A stretch of DNA of 64,000 nucleotides from Desmodus rotundus. Its lineage: Eukaryota > Chordata > Mammalia > Chiroptera > Phyllostomidae. A program made the translations under genes and the position numbers. Of the stretch, positions 25,435-37,900 are shown in pieces. The stretch is taken from positions 31,759,427-31,823,426 of the forward strand of contig NC_071397.1 of NCBI RefSeq assembly GCF_022682495.2, written 5' to 3'. Within the stretch, counting starts at the first letter, position 1. Every line of letters starts with the position of its first letter. The notes beneath the pieces were generated by a model. It ran no database searches, was not told the DNA's origin, and was given only the letters and a program-made list of their open reading frames with translations.

Positions 25435-25738
25435 CCATATTTTGCCATGTAGAATGCACATTTTTAGCCCAAATTTTCAGGAAAAATCTTTCATTTTAAT
25501 TGTTGAATTCAATTTTTTATCTATATATAAAACCAATTATCATATTCCAGGTTATTATTTTGCATATGGGTGTTGTTATTGCTTTCTAGAGTTATACTTT
25601 TAATGCATGAGAGTAGATAAAAGAATTAAAAACATTTATATAGATACCAAATTAGTACTACCCAGGTATAATGCACATACTTATTTTTCCTTCAAAAATT
25701 TGGACAAAAAGTGTGCATTATACATGGCAAAATACAGT
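25435..25738. mobile_element. MITE with terminal inverted repeats and TA target duplication
   Basis: The left end (ccatattttgccatgtagaa) and the right end read in reverse complement (ctgtattttgccatgtataa) match over about 50 bases. Both are bordered by TA, as in Tc1/mariner-type insertions. There is no transposase frame inside. A second, shorter relative is at 31752-31903. Confidence 0.75.
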
Positions 25739-25754
25739 AACTATGGAATCTTGG

Positions 25755-26160
25755 GTGAGATATTTATTTCAGCAGAAAAACAGCACCAGAAGGTTACCAG
25801 TGATTGGACCTCGGTTCAGCAACCTCAGTACTTGAGTTTTGCTAAGAGAGAATTCAGAGGCAAAACTGAAGTACAAGCAACAGTTTGTTTAGAAAGTGAG
25901 CTGTGGACGAAATGGGCCAGCTGGACTTCACGGGCTCAGGAGATGAGTTGCAGAGGCAAAAGAAGGGCCCTTGGAGCTTAGGAGAAAGAAAACCAGAGGT
26001 AATGCATCTGGGGAAAGGTGTAGGCAAGAGATAGAGAGACAGAGACAGAAACAGAGACAGAGGTAGAGAGAGAAAGGTGGGCCCTAAGCTGGCTATTTAA
26101 AAAACAAACAAACAAAAAACAAAAGACTCAGGAAGAACCTTGAACCTTCCCCCTAACAGG
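25755..26160. repeat. Possible LTR with an (AGAG)-rich segment
   Basis: ccagtgattggacctcggtt, a purine-rich (gagacaga)n run at 26030-26075 and a following A-rich stretch. It could be an LTR or unique sequence. A 124-codon frame at 25607-25981 spans the MITE border and is not a gene. Confidence 0.3.
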
Positions 26161-26647
26161 CTAAAAAAATTTAGATAGAGGATCTGCTCCAGGAAGGGAC
26201 CTATCATCATAGGTAACTATAGTTAAATATGCACTAATGTATAATGGACAGGGAAGAGCCTAGCAAGATTCATTTACTCAAAGTCCTCTCTGTGTCCCAT
26301 TATTAAGATGGCCCTGAAAATATTTAACATTTGCTTTTCCATCTCCATGTGAATGCCTTTCTGCCCTTTGAAGTCTCAAAACACCACCACCACCTCCTCT
26401 TGGCTGCCAAGTTACATTGATGTGGTGCTAACCTTTCTTATTATATTAACAATGGCTGGACTCTTTTCCAAACAGACCTCATCATATTCATGGTATTTTT
26501 GTCCTATGCAACCTCTTAGCCCATATCCTCAATCCTTTGCACGGAAATGTAATGATGAACTTGAAACCTCTCTTGTTTACTCCCAGTGAATAGCATCACA
26601 TTCAATTGGTTCAAGTCTTACTGTCTCTTTCAGAGGAAATATTTCAT

Positions 26648-26875
26648 GGTAGATAGAAGCACAGACTCTGGAGGCAGACTGCTAATGTTCAAGCAAAAAT
26701 TTGTATATTTACAGTGTAATGTTAGGACAGTTACTTAAACTCTCCAGACCTCACTTACGTTCTTTGTAAAACAGGAGTGACAATAGTATATCCACCTCAC
26801 AGGGTTATGGTGAGGATTAAATTAATTGAAAAGCTTAAAATAGTACCTGGCACATAGTGAATACTATGTTACAGT
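26648..26875 (+). repeat. MIR element, long copy
   Basis: It follows the MIR consensus nearly end to end: agcacagactctggaggcag, gacagttacttaaactctcc, cacagggttatggtgaggat, agtacctggcacatagtgaa. Confidence 0.85.
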
Positions 26876-27539
26876 TAACTCTCTCTGCCTTTTAATATGG
26901 CCTTTCTTTTCCTTCTTTCCTATTATAGTATTCTTTCTTTCTTTTTTCCTTACTATTTCTACACTATGCCTTTGACTAAACATTGTCCCTTAAACTGCTG
27001 GTCCAACAACAGCCAACATGTTATGTCATTATTTTAAGTGACTTCAAAATAATACAAACATATCAAAGTTTAAGTGGTTTACATTTTAAAGGTGTTGGAC
27101 CCATTCTGAGATGTTGAAACCCATGTTTCTGTTCATTTCTTTGTTTAAAATGGCCTGAATCAATTGACAATAGAGTCAAAGTCAGGCTCTCTGGGTTAAT
27201 TTTCTCTTTATATTGCCAATTATCTTCTGTTTCCATTGTTTCTTCATTTTTTAGAGCTTAGTTTCCTTATCTGTTAACTACCCTTAGGGATGAACATAGT
27301 AAGAAATGTTCAAGATCTAGATGAAGACCTACCAGATAGGATGCTTTCTGCAGACCCACAACTCAAACTGAGTCAACCCATGAGGAAGGGGAAATTTCAG
27401 AAGTGAGCATCTCAGTGATGCTACTAGGACCCTGGCATCTCTGCCCCTTCTCTGGAGCTGACCTGAGTGCAAGACCACTCTGGGTCTTGCTGCCACCAAG
27501 CCCAAGTTTGGCAGGCAAGAATGAGGGGTGAAAGCTCAT

Positions 27540-28640
27540 TTCTAGCTGCCAGTGCAAAAGTAAAAGTCCCCTGTTGCTAGAGCATGTTGCTAGGAAATGA
27601 AGGCACCGGTGATGGTAGGCTGATCTCTCACTGTAGCTGCATGGTTCCTTACCACTGTTTAGCAGGACTGCCTGGCCAAGACAGGAGCTGATGCCCCAAG
27701 GGTCTTTGGAGAGTTTTTAGGTTGGCAAAGCTTGCATAACCCAAACAGAAATGATGCGATCCCAGCCAGCGGGATCCGTGTATTGTGGCAGCAATGGACA
27801 AATACACACGGACTACAGAAATCCTGTGGATAAAAAGGGATGGCATGACCACTCTCTAAGTGAGAGAGGGCAAGAGGACCAGAGAGAGCCCAAGAGAGCC
27901 CAACCCCTGCCTGGACAGGCTTTTATTGCTTTTCTGGGCACATTACATCGAAGATGGTCCTCATTTAATAGGCACAGGTTCACTGTAGGTGATTACCTTT
28001 TATAGACAACAAAGGAAAGAATGCTGCTAATTACTTCAAAGAGAAGGATGTTACAGATCCAGGGGGAAAGTGGTTGAACTGGTTACAGTCCATACTTGGG
28101 AGGTTTAGCACAGACTTCAGGAAGTTACAGATACTCAGTAAACATTTGCTGCCTCAATCCAGGGTGAGGGAACTTTAGCAAAAGCAAGTCTCATAGCAGC
28201 CTAGGTACAATGCAGGCCTGATTCCCCATGGGAGAGCCTGTCCGTGGGTGTGGGTCCTGTGTGCTGGACCTTGTACCCACTGGCTTTTCTGAATGGGAGC
28301 TGGGCTACATTTCCCAAGTGTGGAACAGTTCCCTATACAGACACTCTCAAATAGTCCTCACAAACTGTCAGTATTTATAGTCTACATGACCACTTGCCAT
28401 AGTTACTGCTCCACATGTTCCTTCTTAGCCATAAGCCCCCAGCAGGACTATTCAGCAGGTGGGCCGCTGACTACTTATCAACAGATGTAGAATGATGACC
28501 TCCTGACACAGCTTACTTTATACTTATATCAAATAAACTTTTTTCTTTGTCATAAACAAGCAAATTAAAACAGCTTAACTAAAATCATAAACAAGTAGAT
28601 TTGAAATCATATTAAACCAATACAAAACAATCCACCCTAT
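27540..28640 (-). repeat. ERV LTR-related sequence, family X, copy 1 (rearranged)
   Basis: It shares blocks with 38375-39300: cctgttgctagagcatgttg, gtctttggagagtttttagg, gcacaggttcactgtaggtg, and a ttgtcataaacaag...aaatcatattaaaccaatac end. About 200 bp of unrelated sequence sits at 27765-27965 and the block order differs, so the copy is rearranged. Orientation is inferred from the copy next to the minus-strand pro/pol remnant. Confidence 0.5.
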
Positions 28641-28924
28641 AATTTCAAATCACTCACTCACCAATTGATCCTGTCAATTAGTATTGCCCAGTACAACTCT
28701 TAGGTTCACAGAAATACCAGTACACCCTATCATTCTGCATCAGTTACAATATAGCCACAAACACTCCTATTTTGTGGGTATCTTTCTTTTGACACAGATT
28801 CTTTTACACCATAGTTTAATGACCATTTCAGACAACCATATCCTTAATATTGTCAGTATAAGATAGTAAAGAATTATTTAACATGTTGCCATAACCAATC
28901 CCCAAAAGACCAAAAATTAAGTTT

Positions 28925-29335
28925 CTTAACCTACCCAGTTAAGCTTCCTTGACAATTAGGTTCCCATGTAAAAGTCATTTTTACCAAGCCCCCATGGGCA
29001 CAAGCTTGCATAGCTCTACGGTAACAGAGTGAAATGCTCGGTCCCTCTGACTCCATCTTGCTCAATCCTGCCTTGTTTCCAAGCCCGTCAGGTTTTAATA
29101 GCTTCTTCTTAGTCTTGCATGTAGACACGCTAATCACTAGAGAAATTCTACAAAAACGGCCCCTCCCATTTCCCCTTCCCTTGACAGAAAAGAAGCCTGA
29201 GCTCTTTAAGAATTAGGTCTCACATCTCAGTTGGTGCCTATTTGATCAATAAAACTTTCCTTACTCCAAATTATAATGTTTTGCATTTTAGCTCTTCCAA
29301 ACGGGCACACAGACTTCTGACCGTGACACTGTCAG
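28925..29335 (+). repeat. LTR-like element
   Basis: GC-moderate block with gagctctttaagaattaggt, a poly(A)-type gatcaataaaactttcctta and a cttctgaccgtgaca end. It has the layout of an LTR (promoter, poly(A) signal, CA end); the family is not assigned. Confidence 0.55.
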
Positions 29336-29596
29336 GCATGTGTTGATTGCCGTAACATCAGAGTTCAAGGCTGTCCTAATTTGGGGGAAATTATGTTTTT
29401 GTTCTTTTTTCAATTCCTGCAGAAAAAGTTATTTTTACATTATTAGCCTCATCTTCCAGATGTTCTGCTACTTGTCTTACATTTTCTATTGTATGACTTA
29501 AATTTATTAGATTAATTTTAGCAGGTTCAATGTGAAATATTTGTTCAATTATTTTAATAGCTCCTCTAAAAATATTTTTTCCTTCTTTAGTCTCTG

Positions 29597-30040
29597 AAGG
29601 GGAGCTGAGTGTGCCACTCCAAACTATGCCTCTTTGAAAATATTATTTTAGGCTGGTTGGTCTTAAGAAACACCAGACAGGGGAGTAGCTCTGAAAACCA
29701 AGTAGGTTACCCTTTGTAAAAGCACATTTACAATTGTAAGGGTGTTTCCCTCAGTGTAAGAGGCCTGCCTTCACTCTCAATGGAGAAAGAATGACTTAGG
29801 CAGGTGTAATAACCTTACTGTTCTTTGCTGTGGGTTTCAGCTAACTCCCTAGCTGAAGGTGGTATTTAAGGGGGTAGCTTCTGTCATTTGGGCAGGTTAC
29901 TCAGTGTTCCTGAGTCTTTCTCATGTATACAGGGGGCGTGCATATTGTTAAACTTTAACTCCTTTTTCTCGTGCTACTCTGTCTCACCTCAGTTTGATTA
30001 TTAGACCTGCCAAAAGAACCTAGATGAGCAGAGAAAAATG
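29597..30040 (+). repeat. LTR-like element followed by ERV leader
   Basis: Resembles the LTR at 20470-20955 (ggtggtatttaagggggtag, catttgggcaggttactcag). Just downstream, near 30053, ttggtgctagagcagga could be a primer-binding site, but no tRNA match was recognised. It may be the 5' LTR of a degraded + strand provirus running into 30448-33130. Confidence 0.5.
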
Positions 30041-30831
30041 CCGCCCCCCTCAACAGTTGGTGCTAGAGCAGGATAAAATTCACTGGCTGGAATCCCAAGC
30101 GCCCTCCGCCACCCCGAGCCCCAGAATGCTGCGGCTGAGAAATCCTGTGACCTCTGAGGAACAGCCGGCAGCAAGTCAGCATTCTCACCCAGTCAGCCTC
30201 CCAGACCGCTGTGTACCGGGCTCGGTGGAAATTAGAGGTGGCAAGTCGTTTTTCTCTCTTTTAAATTTACTTTAACAGAAGAAAATATGAGTAGAATTTG
30301 TTCCCGGGGTTTAGTGACTCGGGTTGCTCGGCATGAGTACTCGTGGGTTTGGTCATTCCTTTCCTCTCAGGCCTGGTGAAAACGGCCTCTGGACCGTTTC
30401 TCATTCTCCACCAGCAGAGGATGTAGACGCGCCTGGCAAGCAGCCAAGTGGGCTGTGGCTCCAGGCTTAGGAAATGTAAGAAGAAAGGGGTGAACTTTTG
30501 GCTTGATAAATCATCACCTTCCGTTCAAAAGGGAGGAAAACAAGCGATTCCCTGTGTTTTGGAACAGCTGTTTCTAACTCTGGGAATGAACAGTTTGTCT
30601 TGGTTGTGCCATAAAAAGGCTTATTTGTTTAAGTCACTTTTGAGATGGTTGGGCAGCTTTGCTGTACACCTTTTCTGCCTTTTCTTCTCCCAGAGATGGT
30701 CACTGTTTTTCTTTATTATCTGTCTGTCATATCATTTGTGTTGTTCTATGTTTGAGAGCTTGGTTTTGACCTATAAGAATACCCTCTCTGAGGATGTACA
30801 GATGGCCTATATGTTACCAAACAACAAGTAG

Positions 30832-31494
30832 GGTCCCGCTGCCCACCACCATCCTCTAGGCAAAATTCCAGAGGTTTGGTGGATAAAGGAAAGGAGTCTT
30901 TATTCAAAAGCTACACAATTTTGGAATAACAGCTTTCCACTTGCATTAGTCACTTAAGCCTATCAATTAAGGCTAAACTCTTTAACACCTGAGTTCTATT
31001 ATTTCCCCTGTTAGTTTTTAATTCTTTTATTTCTATAGGGTTAGTTTACAAACTTAAACAACGTAAGATGCAAAATCTACAATTTCAGAAGAATGTCAGG
31101 TTTCTGCCTCAGAGCCTGTCCTGTCTAAAACATCCCCACCCCCAACACACGCACACAAAAATAACCCTGCCACCTGCTGCCAGGCCACCCCAATCCTAGG
31201 CTGTGCCCCGAGTTTCTTCTCCCACCCAAAGTCCATCCAAATCACTGTCCTTGGGGAAACACAGACAGCTGCAGCACAATCACCCAGGCATCCTCAAGGA
31301 AGAGCGCTCGAGAGCCATCTCTGCCCTCTTTGTATTTTAAATCTTCTGGCTCATAACTCCATGCACTCTGGAAGCATTCAGCTTCTCAGCCAATCTCTTC
31401 CCACGCTGTTTACCATTGCCTCAGGCAACCTCCTCCTACGGCCCCTCCCTACTCCTCCCCAGTGATCTGACCAGATCTCTGTGTATCATATAAC
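30832..31494. other. Unassigned sequence inside the ERV-like region
   Basis: No gene or recognised repeat. It may be degraded ERV sequence or an LTR in reverse (aaaggagtctttattcaaaa near 30891 looks like a reversed poly(A) region). Confidence 0.3.
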
Positions 31495-32225
31495 ATATAA
31501 AAAGATGCTCAATATCACTTACCATCAGAGAAATGCAAATTAAACCTACAATGAGATATCACCTCACACCTGTCAGAATGGCTATCTTCAATCAACAACA
31601 AATAACAAGTGTTGGTGAGGATGTGGAGAAAAGGGAAGCTTCATGCGCTGTTGGTGGGAAGGCAGACTGGTGCAGCCACTATGGAAAACAGTATGAAGTT
31701 TCCTCAAAAAATTAAAAGTGGAGCTGCCTTATGGCCCAGTGATTTCACTTACTGTACTTTGCCATGTGTAATGCGCAATTTTTTGCCCAAATTTTTGAGG
31801 GAAAAATAAGGATGCACGTTATACAAGGGTATAATAATGGGGTATAATAATCCCATGTATAATGTGCACAAAAACGTGGGTGTGCGTTATACACAGCAAA
31901 ATACCTATATGTGGAATCCAAAGAATAAAATAAAATTGAAACAGACTCATATTTAACAGCGAACAGACTGAGGACAGCCAGAGGGGAGGGGAATTGAAGG
32001 ACTGGGTAAAAAACGGTGAAGAGTTTGAGATGTTACAAAATCATCACGTAAAGTACAGCACAGGGAATACAGTCAGTAATAATGTGATAACTACGTGCGG
32101 TGCCGGGCGGGTAATAGAACTATCAGGGGGAGCACTTTGTAAAGGATATGATTCTCTAACCACTATGCCGTACACCTGAAACTAGTACAAATATATTGAA
32201 TGTAAGCTGTAATTGAAAAAAAATT
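31495..32225 (+). mobile_element. L1 3' end interrupted by a MITE
   Basis: ORF2 C-terminal sequence (aaaaagatgctcaatatcac, gaggatgtggagaaaaggga) is followed after the MITE by 3' UTR (gaggacagccagaggggagg, aggatatgattctctaacca, cacctgaaactagtacaaat) and an A-run. The frame is broken. Confidence 0.8.
31752..31903. mobile_element. Short MITE nested in an L1
   Basis: The left end is ctgtactttgccatgtgtaa; the right end in reverse complement is ggtattttgctgtgtataac. TA lies on both sides. It interrupts an L1 whose sequence ends gatttcact on the left and resumes with tatgtggaatccaaagaat on the right. Confidence 0.75.
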
Positions 32226-32399
32226 TTTTAAAGAGAATATCCTCCTTGATCTCTGCCGTCGGGAAGGTGCACATATCCCCATGCGCTTGGCAGCCAGCCA
32301 GGCAGACTGGGCGTTCAGGCTGCTGTACGGTGCAACGGGACATATGCCCAGACATTTACCTGGGACTTGCAGCTAAGTCAGCTATTGTCAGTAGGTCAG

Positions 32400-32655
32400 A
32401 AGCACAGGATTCTACCTTGTCCTTGCAACTGGATCTCTCTGTCTTTATGTCCCACTGTGGCAGCTCTCAGAGGAATTTGTCATGAGGGGTCCTGGTCCAT
32501 AAGGAGTCTTCATCATCTCAACCTTGTTGCTCTTCTGCCTGTAGCAATGACGGGCTTTTGCTGTCTCAGACGCTTAGTGAACTTTCTAGCTCTTGTGAGG
32601 GCTGCATCCTTTGCACGCCATTGTCAATGCCTCTTGCTTCCTTGGTGAAGCCATA
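32400..32655 (-). repeat. Arm 1 of an inverted pair (ERV-derived)
   Basis: The reverse complement of this segment matches 34735-34995, with shared words ggatgcagcc, attgctacaggcag, gactccttatgga, gacaaattcct and cagtgggacataaag. In that orientation both share an open-frame-like signal. Confidence 0.7.
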
Positions 32656-33130
32656 AAAGTCTTTTTTGTTTGAGTGCTATTGAGATTAATAGATCATCAA
32701 TAGCCAGACCATGGATCCTTTGAAATGGAAAAACTCCTAAATTGGAGAGTTTTTAGAGGGCTCTCATCTTAAACAGCTGTTTCATTGGCACCTATAGAAA
32801 GACCAAATTAAACAGTGGATGCAAAGGAATCCAATGGCTAGCCTCCTTTATTTGAGTACTCCTTCTAGTAATCCTTTGCCTGAATTGCCTTTACACTCTG
32901 AAGAGACTATTAAACAGTCACCTTTTAAAATAAGGCCACCAGGAAAACAAAATAATATAAAATAAAATAAAACAAAATAGGGCCACCTGATGCTACTAGG
33001 GATCCTCCTCAGATCTCTTCCATTTCTAGATCAAAGGCCAAACAAACTAAGGGCCTGAGTGAAAGAATTTCTGAAAACCAGGGAGAATCCTCAAAAGTAT
33101 TTGTAAATGGATCATCTCCTGAGTTTAGTG

Positions 33131-33960
33131 GATAGATGATGTGTTGCCACCGTGCAAGGCCGGGCGGGTTCATGGTATTCTCGCAGATGGAATAATATTC
33201 ACGGAGCCATTGGGATGTCTGGCATGCTTTTATTCATGGGTGGGTGAGCCACGCATGCTATAAGCCACATGTCTCCCTGCATGTCTCTGCATGGCACACA
33301 TCATGGCCCTTGCTCCCCAGGGTGGCACCTATCATGGCACCCAACAGGGAGTCCCTAGTTGTTTAAATACCAAAGACAAACAATGCTGGCAAATGCTTGA
33401 AAATTATATAACATGGCATAATTCTGCGCATGCCAGCCCACTTCATGTTATAGGAACAGTTTGTCAGACCCAGTCTCAAGGCTATGAGAACGCTACTTAT
33501 CAGGTCCATTCAAGGCTATGGGAACACTGCTTCCCTTCGTTACCCAGACACCTGGGTGAGGAAGCCAGACTGCCTCCACTTACCCTACAGATGAAAACAC
33601 AGGATAAGATGAAAGGCCACCAGGCTGACCAAACTTGAGACAGTATCAGAGCCTGATCAGAACTGTTCCAGGTATCCTCCTGGAAGCTAAAATGAAACTG
33701 TTTAGTGCTGTCCCTCCTGGGAGCACTCCCAAGCCCTTCTTTCCCCCTCTTCTTTCCCCACAGGCACATCTCCTAAACCCTAAGGGACCCCATGAGGCTT
33801 GCATTCAAGGATCAGAGGGCACAACAGCTCCTGTCTCCAAGGCCCCCTTTTCTCTGACTTCCCAGTGAGCTAAACCAGCTCAGCCTTGGCTTTCCCATTG
33901 CTTCCTCTATGCTGAGTCCTTCCTTCTTTCACTGGACCCAGCTTTAATAAACATACTATC
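33131..33960. other. Unassigned, possible LTR remnants
   Basis: Contains short open frames (for example 33291-33638) with no recognised protein. cagctttaataaacatacta near 33940 is a poly(A)-like signal, so an LTR end is possible. Confidence 0.3.
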
Positions 33961-34734
33961 AAAGTAAATAACTAAATAAATGAAATGAAACTGTATAAAA
34001 GGATTTAGTAAAGAAAAATAATGTAGTTAGATAAGTGAATCAACCTATAATGTCATTTAGGTGGCAACTCAATTCTTTTCACCATTCCAAAACCTCTAAA
34101 ATTATTTACTCTAAAATATGGGTTTCTAATAAACTTTTAGATCTTACCATTAAATTGTGTAAAAATTTGCAGATCTCTAACAGAAGAGCTAGCGTCATAA
34201 AGCTGGTAACAAAAGATAAGGATAAACAAGAATTAATTAGATGGGTCTGAATAAACTGATGAGGATTATAATTTTTATGACTTGTTTGGAACATTGGTGA
34301 TTTTTTAATGTTTGTCTTCCAGATTTTAGTAATTTTTTTTCTTAAGCTACCTATGCTTAGAGCAATTTGGTAAATTATACCTTTTATTGTCAAAAATTGA
34401 AATTCAACCAATTAGAAGATCTAATTGATTCATGAATTGGGCAACATCCCATCTAGCAACTAGAAGGGCCCTCTAGTAGGTAGAGGTTGTACAAAATGAA
34501 AGGTTTTCAAAGGCAGAAACAAGGTGGGACTAAGAAGTGAAGAGTGAATTATTTCAAGCAGGGCTACCTTCCCTCAGGGGAAGACAGGTGGTCCCATTGG
34601 CAGATTACTTTTACTAGCCTGGATCAGGAAATTCCAGTCTGATGGGTTTAAAATTCTACTGCCAAAAGGCTGAAATTGCTATTAGGTTAGCTACGAAATC
34701 TGAGTTTGGTATCATGGACTTTTAGCGCAAGGCT
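33961..34734. other. AT-rich sequence, nothing assigned
   Basis: Short frames at 34035-34250 (+) and 34106-34411 (-) overlap and show no recognised family. It is probably degraded ERV or intergenic. Confidence 0.3.
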
Positions 34735-34995
34735 TTTATGGCTTAACCAAGAAAGCAAGAGGTTTCCACAAGAGAGCACAAAGGATGCAGCCCTTCCAAG
34801 AGCTACAAAGTTTACTTCCAGAGTAGTTTAAACCTGTAAAAGCCCTTTATTGCTACAGGCAGTAAAGCAACAAGGTCCAGATGACAAAGACTCCTTATGG
34901 ACTGGGACCCCTTGAGACAAATTCCTTTGAGAGCTGGCACAGTGGGACATAAAGAAAAAGAGATCCAGTTACAAGCCCCAGGTAGATTCCTGTGC
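34735..34995 (+). repeat. Arm 2 of an inverted pair (ERV-derived)
   Basis: Counterpart of 32400-32655 in the opposite orientation, about 2.1 kb away. Similarity is moderate and gapped, so these are two old copies in opposite orientation, not a recent palindrome. Confidence 0.7.
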
Positions 34996-34999
34996 ACAT

Positions 35000-37900
35000 G
35001 TCCTACTAGATACAGCTGCCCTCCAGATCTCCAGTCAGTCTGAAATGCATGCTGATAAGGGCACCTTCTGGATGGCAGATACCATTTCCATATTAGGACC
35101 TAGTGGTTAGGGGCCATTTCCCTTTGCCAGGAGTCTGTTTTTCCCACTCCAAAACGTGCTGTTGAAGTTTAAGCATAATTGGTTTATTTTCTGTTTGTGA
35201 CTGTATTTTGTAGAGGCTCATAGAGTGCGCAGGTGAGCCTTTCCATTGGTTGGTATCTAGTCTCGCACCATGGAAACTTCTCGGTCCCAAACCCAGTTGG
35301 GTAAGGTTTGGAGTCCTGTTGTGTTTCAGCCCCCAGTGACCACGTTGCAAACCCTTGTGACTGTAGACACTCCAGTTTGTATTTAAGAGTCCACGTTAGC
35401 TGGTACCAATGTGTTAAAAGCTCTGACAGCATTTTTCAAATACGTAAGTAAAGGCTGCCTCTGAGTCTCTGTCCATCTAAATTCTCTACTCTTCCTAATT
35501 ACTTCATAGATGGGTTTTAATATTATTCCTACAGACGATATGCACTATTTCCAATATACAAACAATTCTTTTGTGGTAGGAGTTGATATGCAATCTATCT
35601 TGTTTATGACTGGGTCTGGTATTTTCCTATCTTCAGAGGACCAAACCATGCCTAGAAGTTCTACTGTGGTTTGAGGTACTTGGACTTTACCTCGATTGAT
35701 TGTCCATCCTGAGTGTAAGGAATTTTAATTAAGTCTATCTTGACCCTCATCTGTTCTTGCAAGTTCTGACCATAAATAAGGATGTCATTGGTACAGGAAA
35801 TGATAGTTTGTGTGTGTGTTGTGTGTTCCTGAAAGACCTGGTGTCTTGTGTTAGGAGGTTATAGGCCATCACTGAGCTGTTTAGGCGCCCTTGTCGTAAT
35901 CTAGAGAACTGGCATTGCCCACCTTCCCGGGTGAAGGCAGCCATTGCTTGGCTCTCCTCGTCAACTGGTATGGCAAAGAACAGGTCAGCTAAGTCTAGCA
36001 TTGTGCACGCTCCCGTCCAGTGGTGCTGTTGTTGATGGTGGTGCCTGTACCTGGGAGTGCCCCTTCTTTGGGGACAGTGTCTAAATTCCTTTAATCCACT
36101 GTAAATCTATATGATCCATCTGCTTTTTGACTTACCAGATTGGGTTATTATACTGTAAAGCAGGAGGCACAATAATTTGTTCTCTTAGGAGTTCCTGAAT
36201 CTTTTTTCCTTAATTTGAATATGTCCTTCCGTAAGATCATATTGGAGTATATTTGTTAGCTGAGATGGAACAGACAATTTAATTGCAGTCCATTTTGCAA
36301 TAGCTAAATTAGTTTTAGGAATTGTTACATCTTTATTTGTTATATGCTGTCCTATTACATCCAGTCCAAGAATGTTTTCTAAATTGGGACCTAGAAGGCA
36401 GTTAGCCTTAATGTGTGATCGACCGTCAGTTGTTAGGAATTGGTGTACCCATGTCCCTGGGGTTAATCCCTCCTAATCTTTCAATCACTCCTGTGTTAAA
36501 GTTTTCTACACTTGCATCACTGTTACTTGGGACCCTGTATCTAACACATAGTGGTAGATGTAGTGTTTATGTTTACAAAGGGGTTTCTGTAGAAATGGCC
36601 ACTGTGACAGGGTGTTTGTCTCCAGCCTGGGTCAGGAGATGGAGACGGCCAGCTCCCTCTAGGAGATTCTTCTCTCCTTTGTCTATCAATAGCTTGTCCG
36701 TTAATGGGATTAGGCTTTATAAAGGAGTGATTATTTTAAGGAAATGGATACTTAAATCCATTTTCTGTAGCTGTATTTCCTCGAAAAGGTTGGTTGTTTC
36801 TTTCACTTTGTCTACCACTGTAAATAGTTTCTGGGGTTTCTATTTGGGTTTTTGTTTTTATAATGTGGATTAAAGGATGGTCTAATTATTTAGGTGACCA
36901 AAAGGGCCTTGTAGATTTAAGTCTACAAGGACTATTATGATTGGGTCTATTTACATTAGGCACAGACCTGCTTTGTCTATATACATTAGTGTTAAAGCTA
37001 TTGCTTTTATCTTATTTCCTTAACTATTCTTATGAAGTCAATGAGCTCCCCCGTGTTTTGGTGCCTGCAAATACTAAAAATAATGCTTTTCTGTCATGTG
37101 GGGGAGCAGCTTCTAAGGTGACTTTTGGAATTGGTTCGTTTGCTTCCGCACAGAGCAGTGAGGGCGTCTGTCCTCTATCATAAATCATAGTCAATAGTCC
37201 TAATTTCATTATTACATGAATAGCTTCCCCCTCTGTATTTTATGAGATGTTTTAAGAGATAATATATTAGGTTTGAGCCATCTTAATCTCCAGGCTGTTG
37301 TTACCCAGTCAAACAAAGATCTTTGTAAATTAATAATTATGTTCTCCAAATGCTCTAAGTAATGGGTCTGAGCCGCACAATCTCTGCTCCTGTGAGAATC
37401 AGGCTGTGTTCTGCTTTGGATCATAAATCCAATGGCTGCTAGGTTTTTGTGCCCGTACCAGTTTGCTGGGATTCCATTCTAATTTTTTCATATGTCTAGT
37501 CTAATTTAAGTTCTCTCTTCAGTAAGTCTGATTGGGTCCATATGAGCATTTGTTGTGGTTTGTCTATTTTCATGGGCTAGCTTCTAGTAGATTAAAGTTA
37601 CCTGTATCGAAGGGGTTAAATAATAACTGTCCTTGGGGTTTGGGTTACTGCCCTTCGGAGAAAGGGGGTTTGGGTTTTACCTACTCTGGAGATGACTTTT
37701 TTGTGCTAGCACTTCTCCTTTCTGCCCATGGGCATTTATGTTATGTAATGCTCCTATTAACATGAGAGCTGGAACTTATTTTTCATTTTAACATAGGCTC
37801 TTTTTAACATAGGCTATGTAACTCAATGGGTCAGGTGATCTGCCAAAACCTGGAGCTTCCTTAATTTATGTTTTGTCCAGACTAAGTCTTCAGTAGGTCC

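Larger units (their letters stand above)
30448..33130 (+). pseudogene. Degraded ERV internal sequence (gag-like), interrupted
   Basis: A 127-codon open frame at 30448-30831 follows the LTR/leader, starting MGCGSRL. Further open stretches without intact frames lie at 32660-33130. An L1 (31495-32225) with a nested MITE interrupts it. The gag assignment rests only on position and composition. It is non-coding as it stands. Confidence 0.35.

Noticed and set aside
30448..30831. Host gene starting MGCGSRL
   Set aside because: It lies just downstream of an LTR and leader, has no recognised host homology, and ends without exon structure. ERV-derived sequence is more likely.
35747..36001. Functional reverse transcriptase or active retrovirus
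   Set aside because: Key motifs are altered, the frame ends quickly, and the surrounding region is full of stops.
36415..36873. 152-codon + strand frame as a gene
   Set aside because: It is antisense to the retroviral protease region on the minus strand, so it is a shadow frame.
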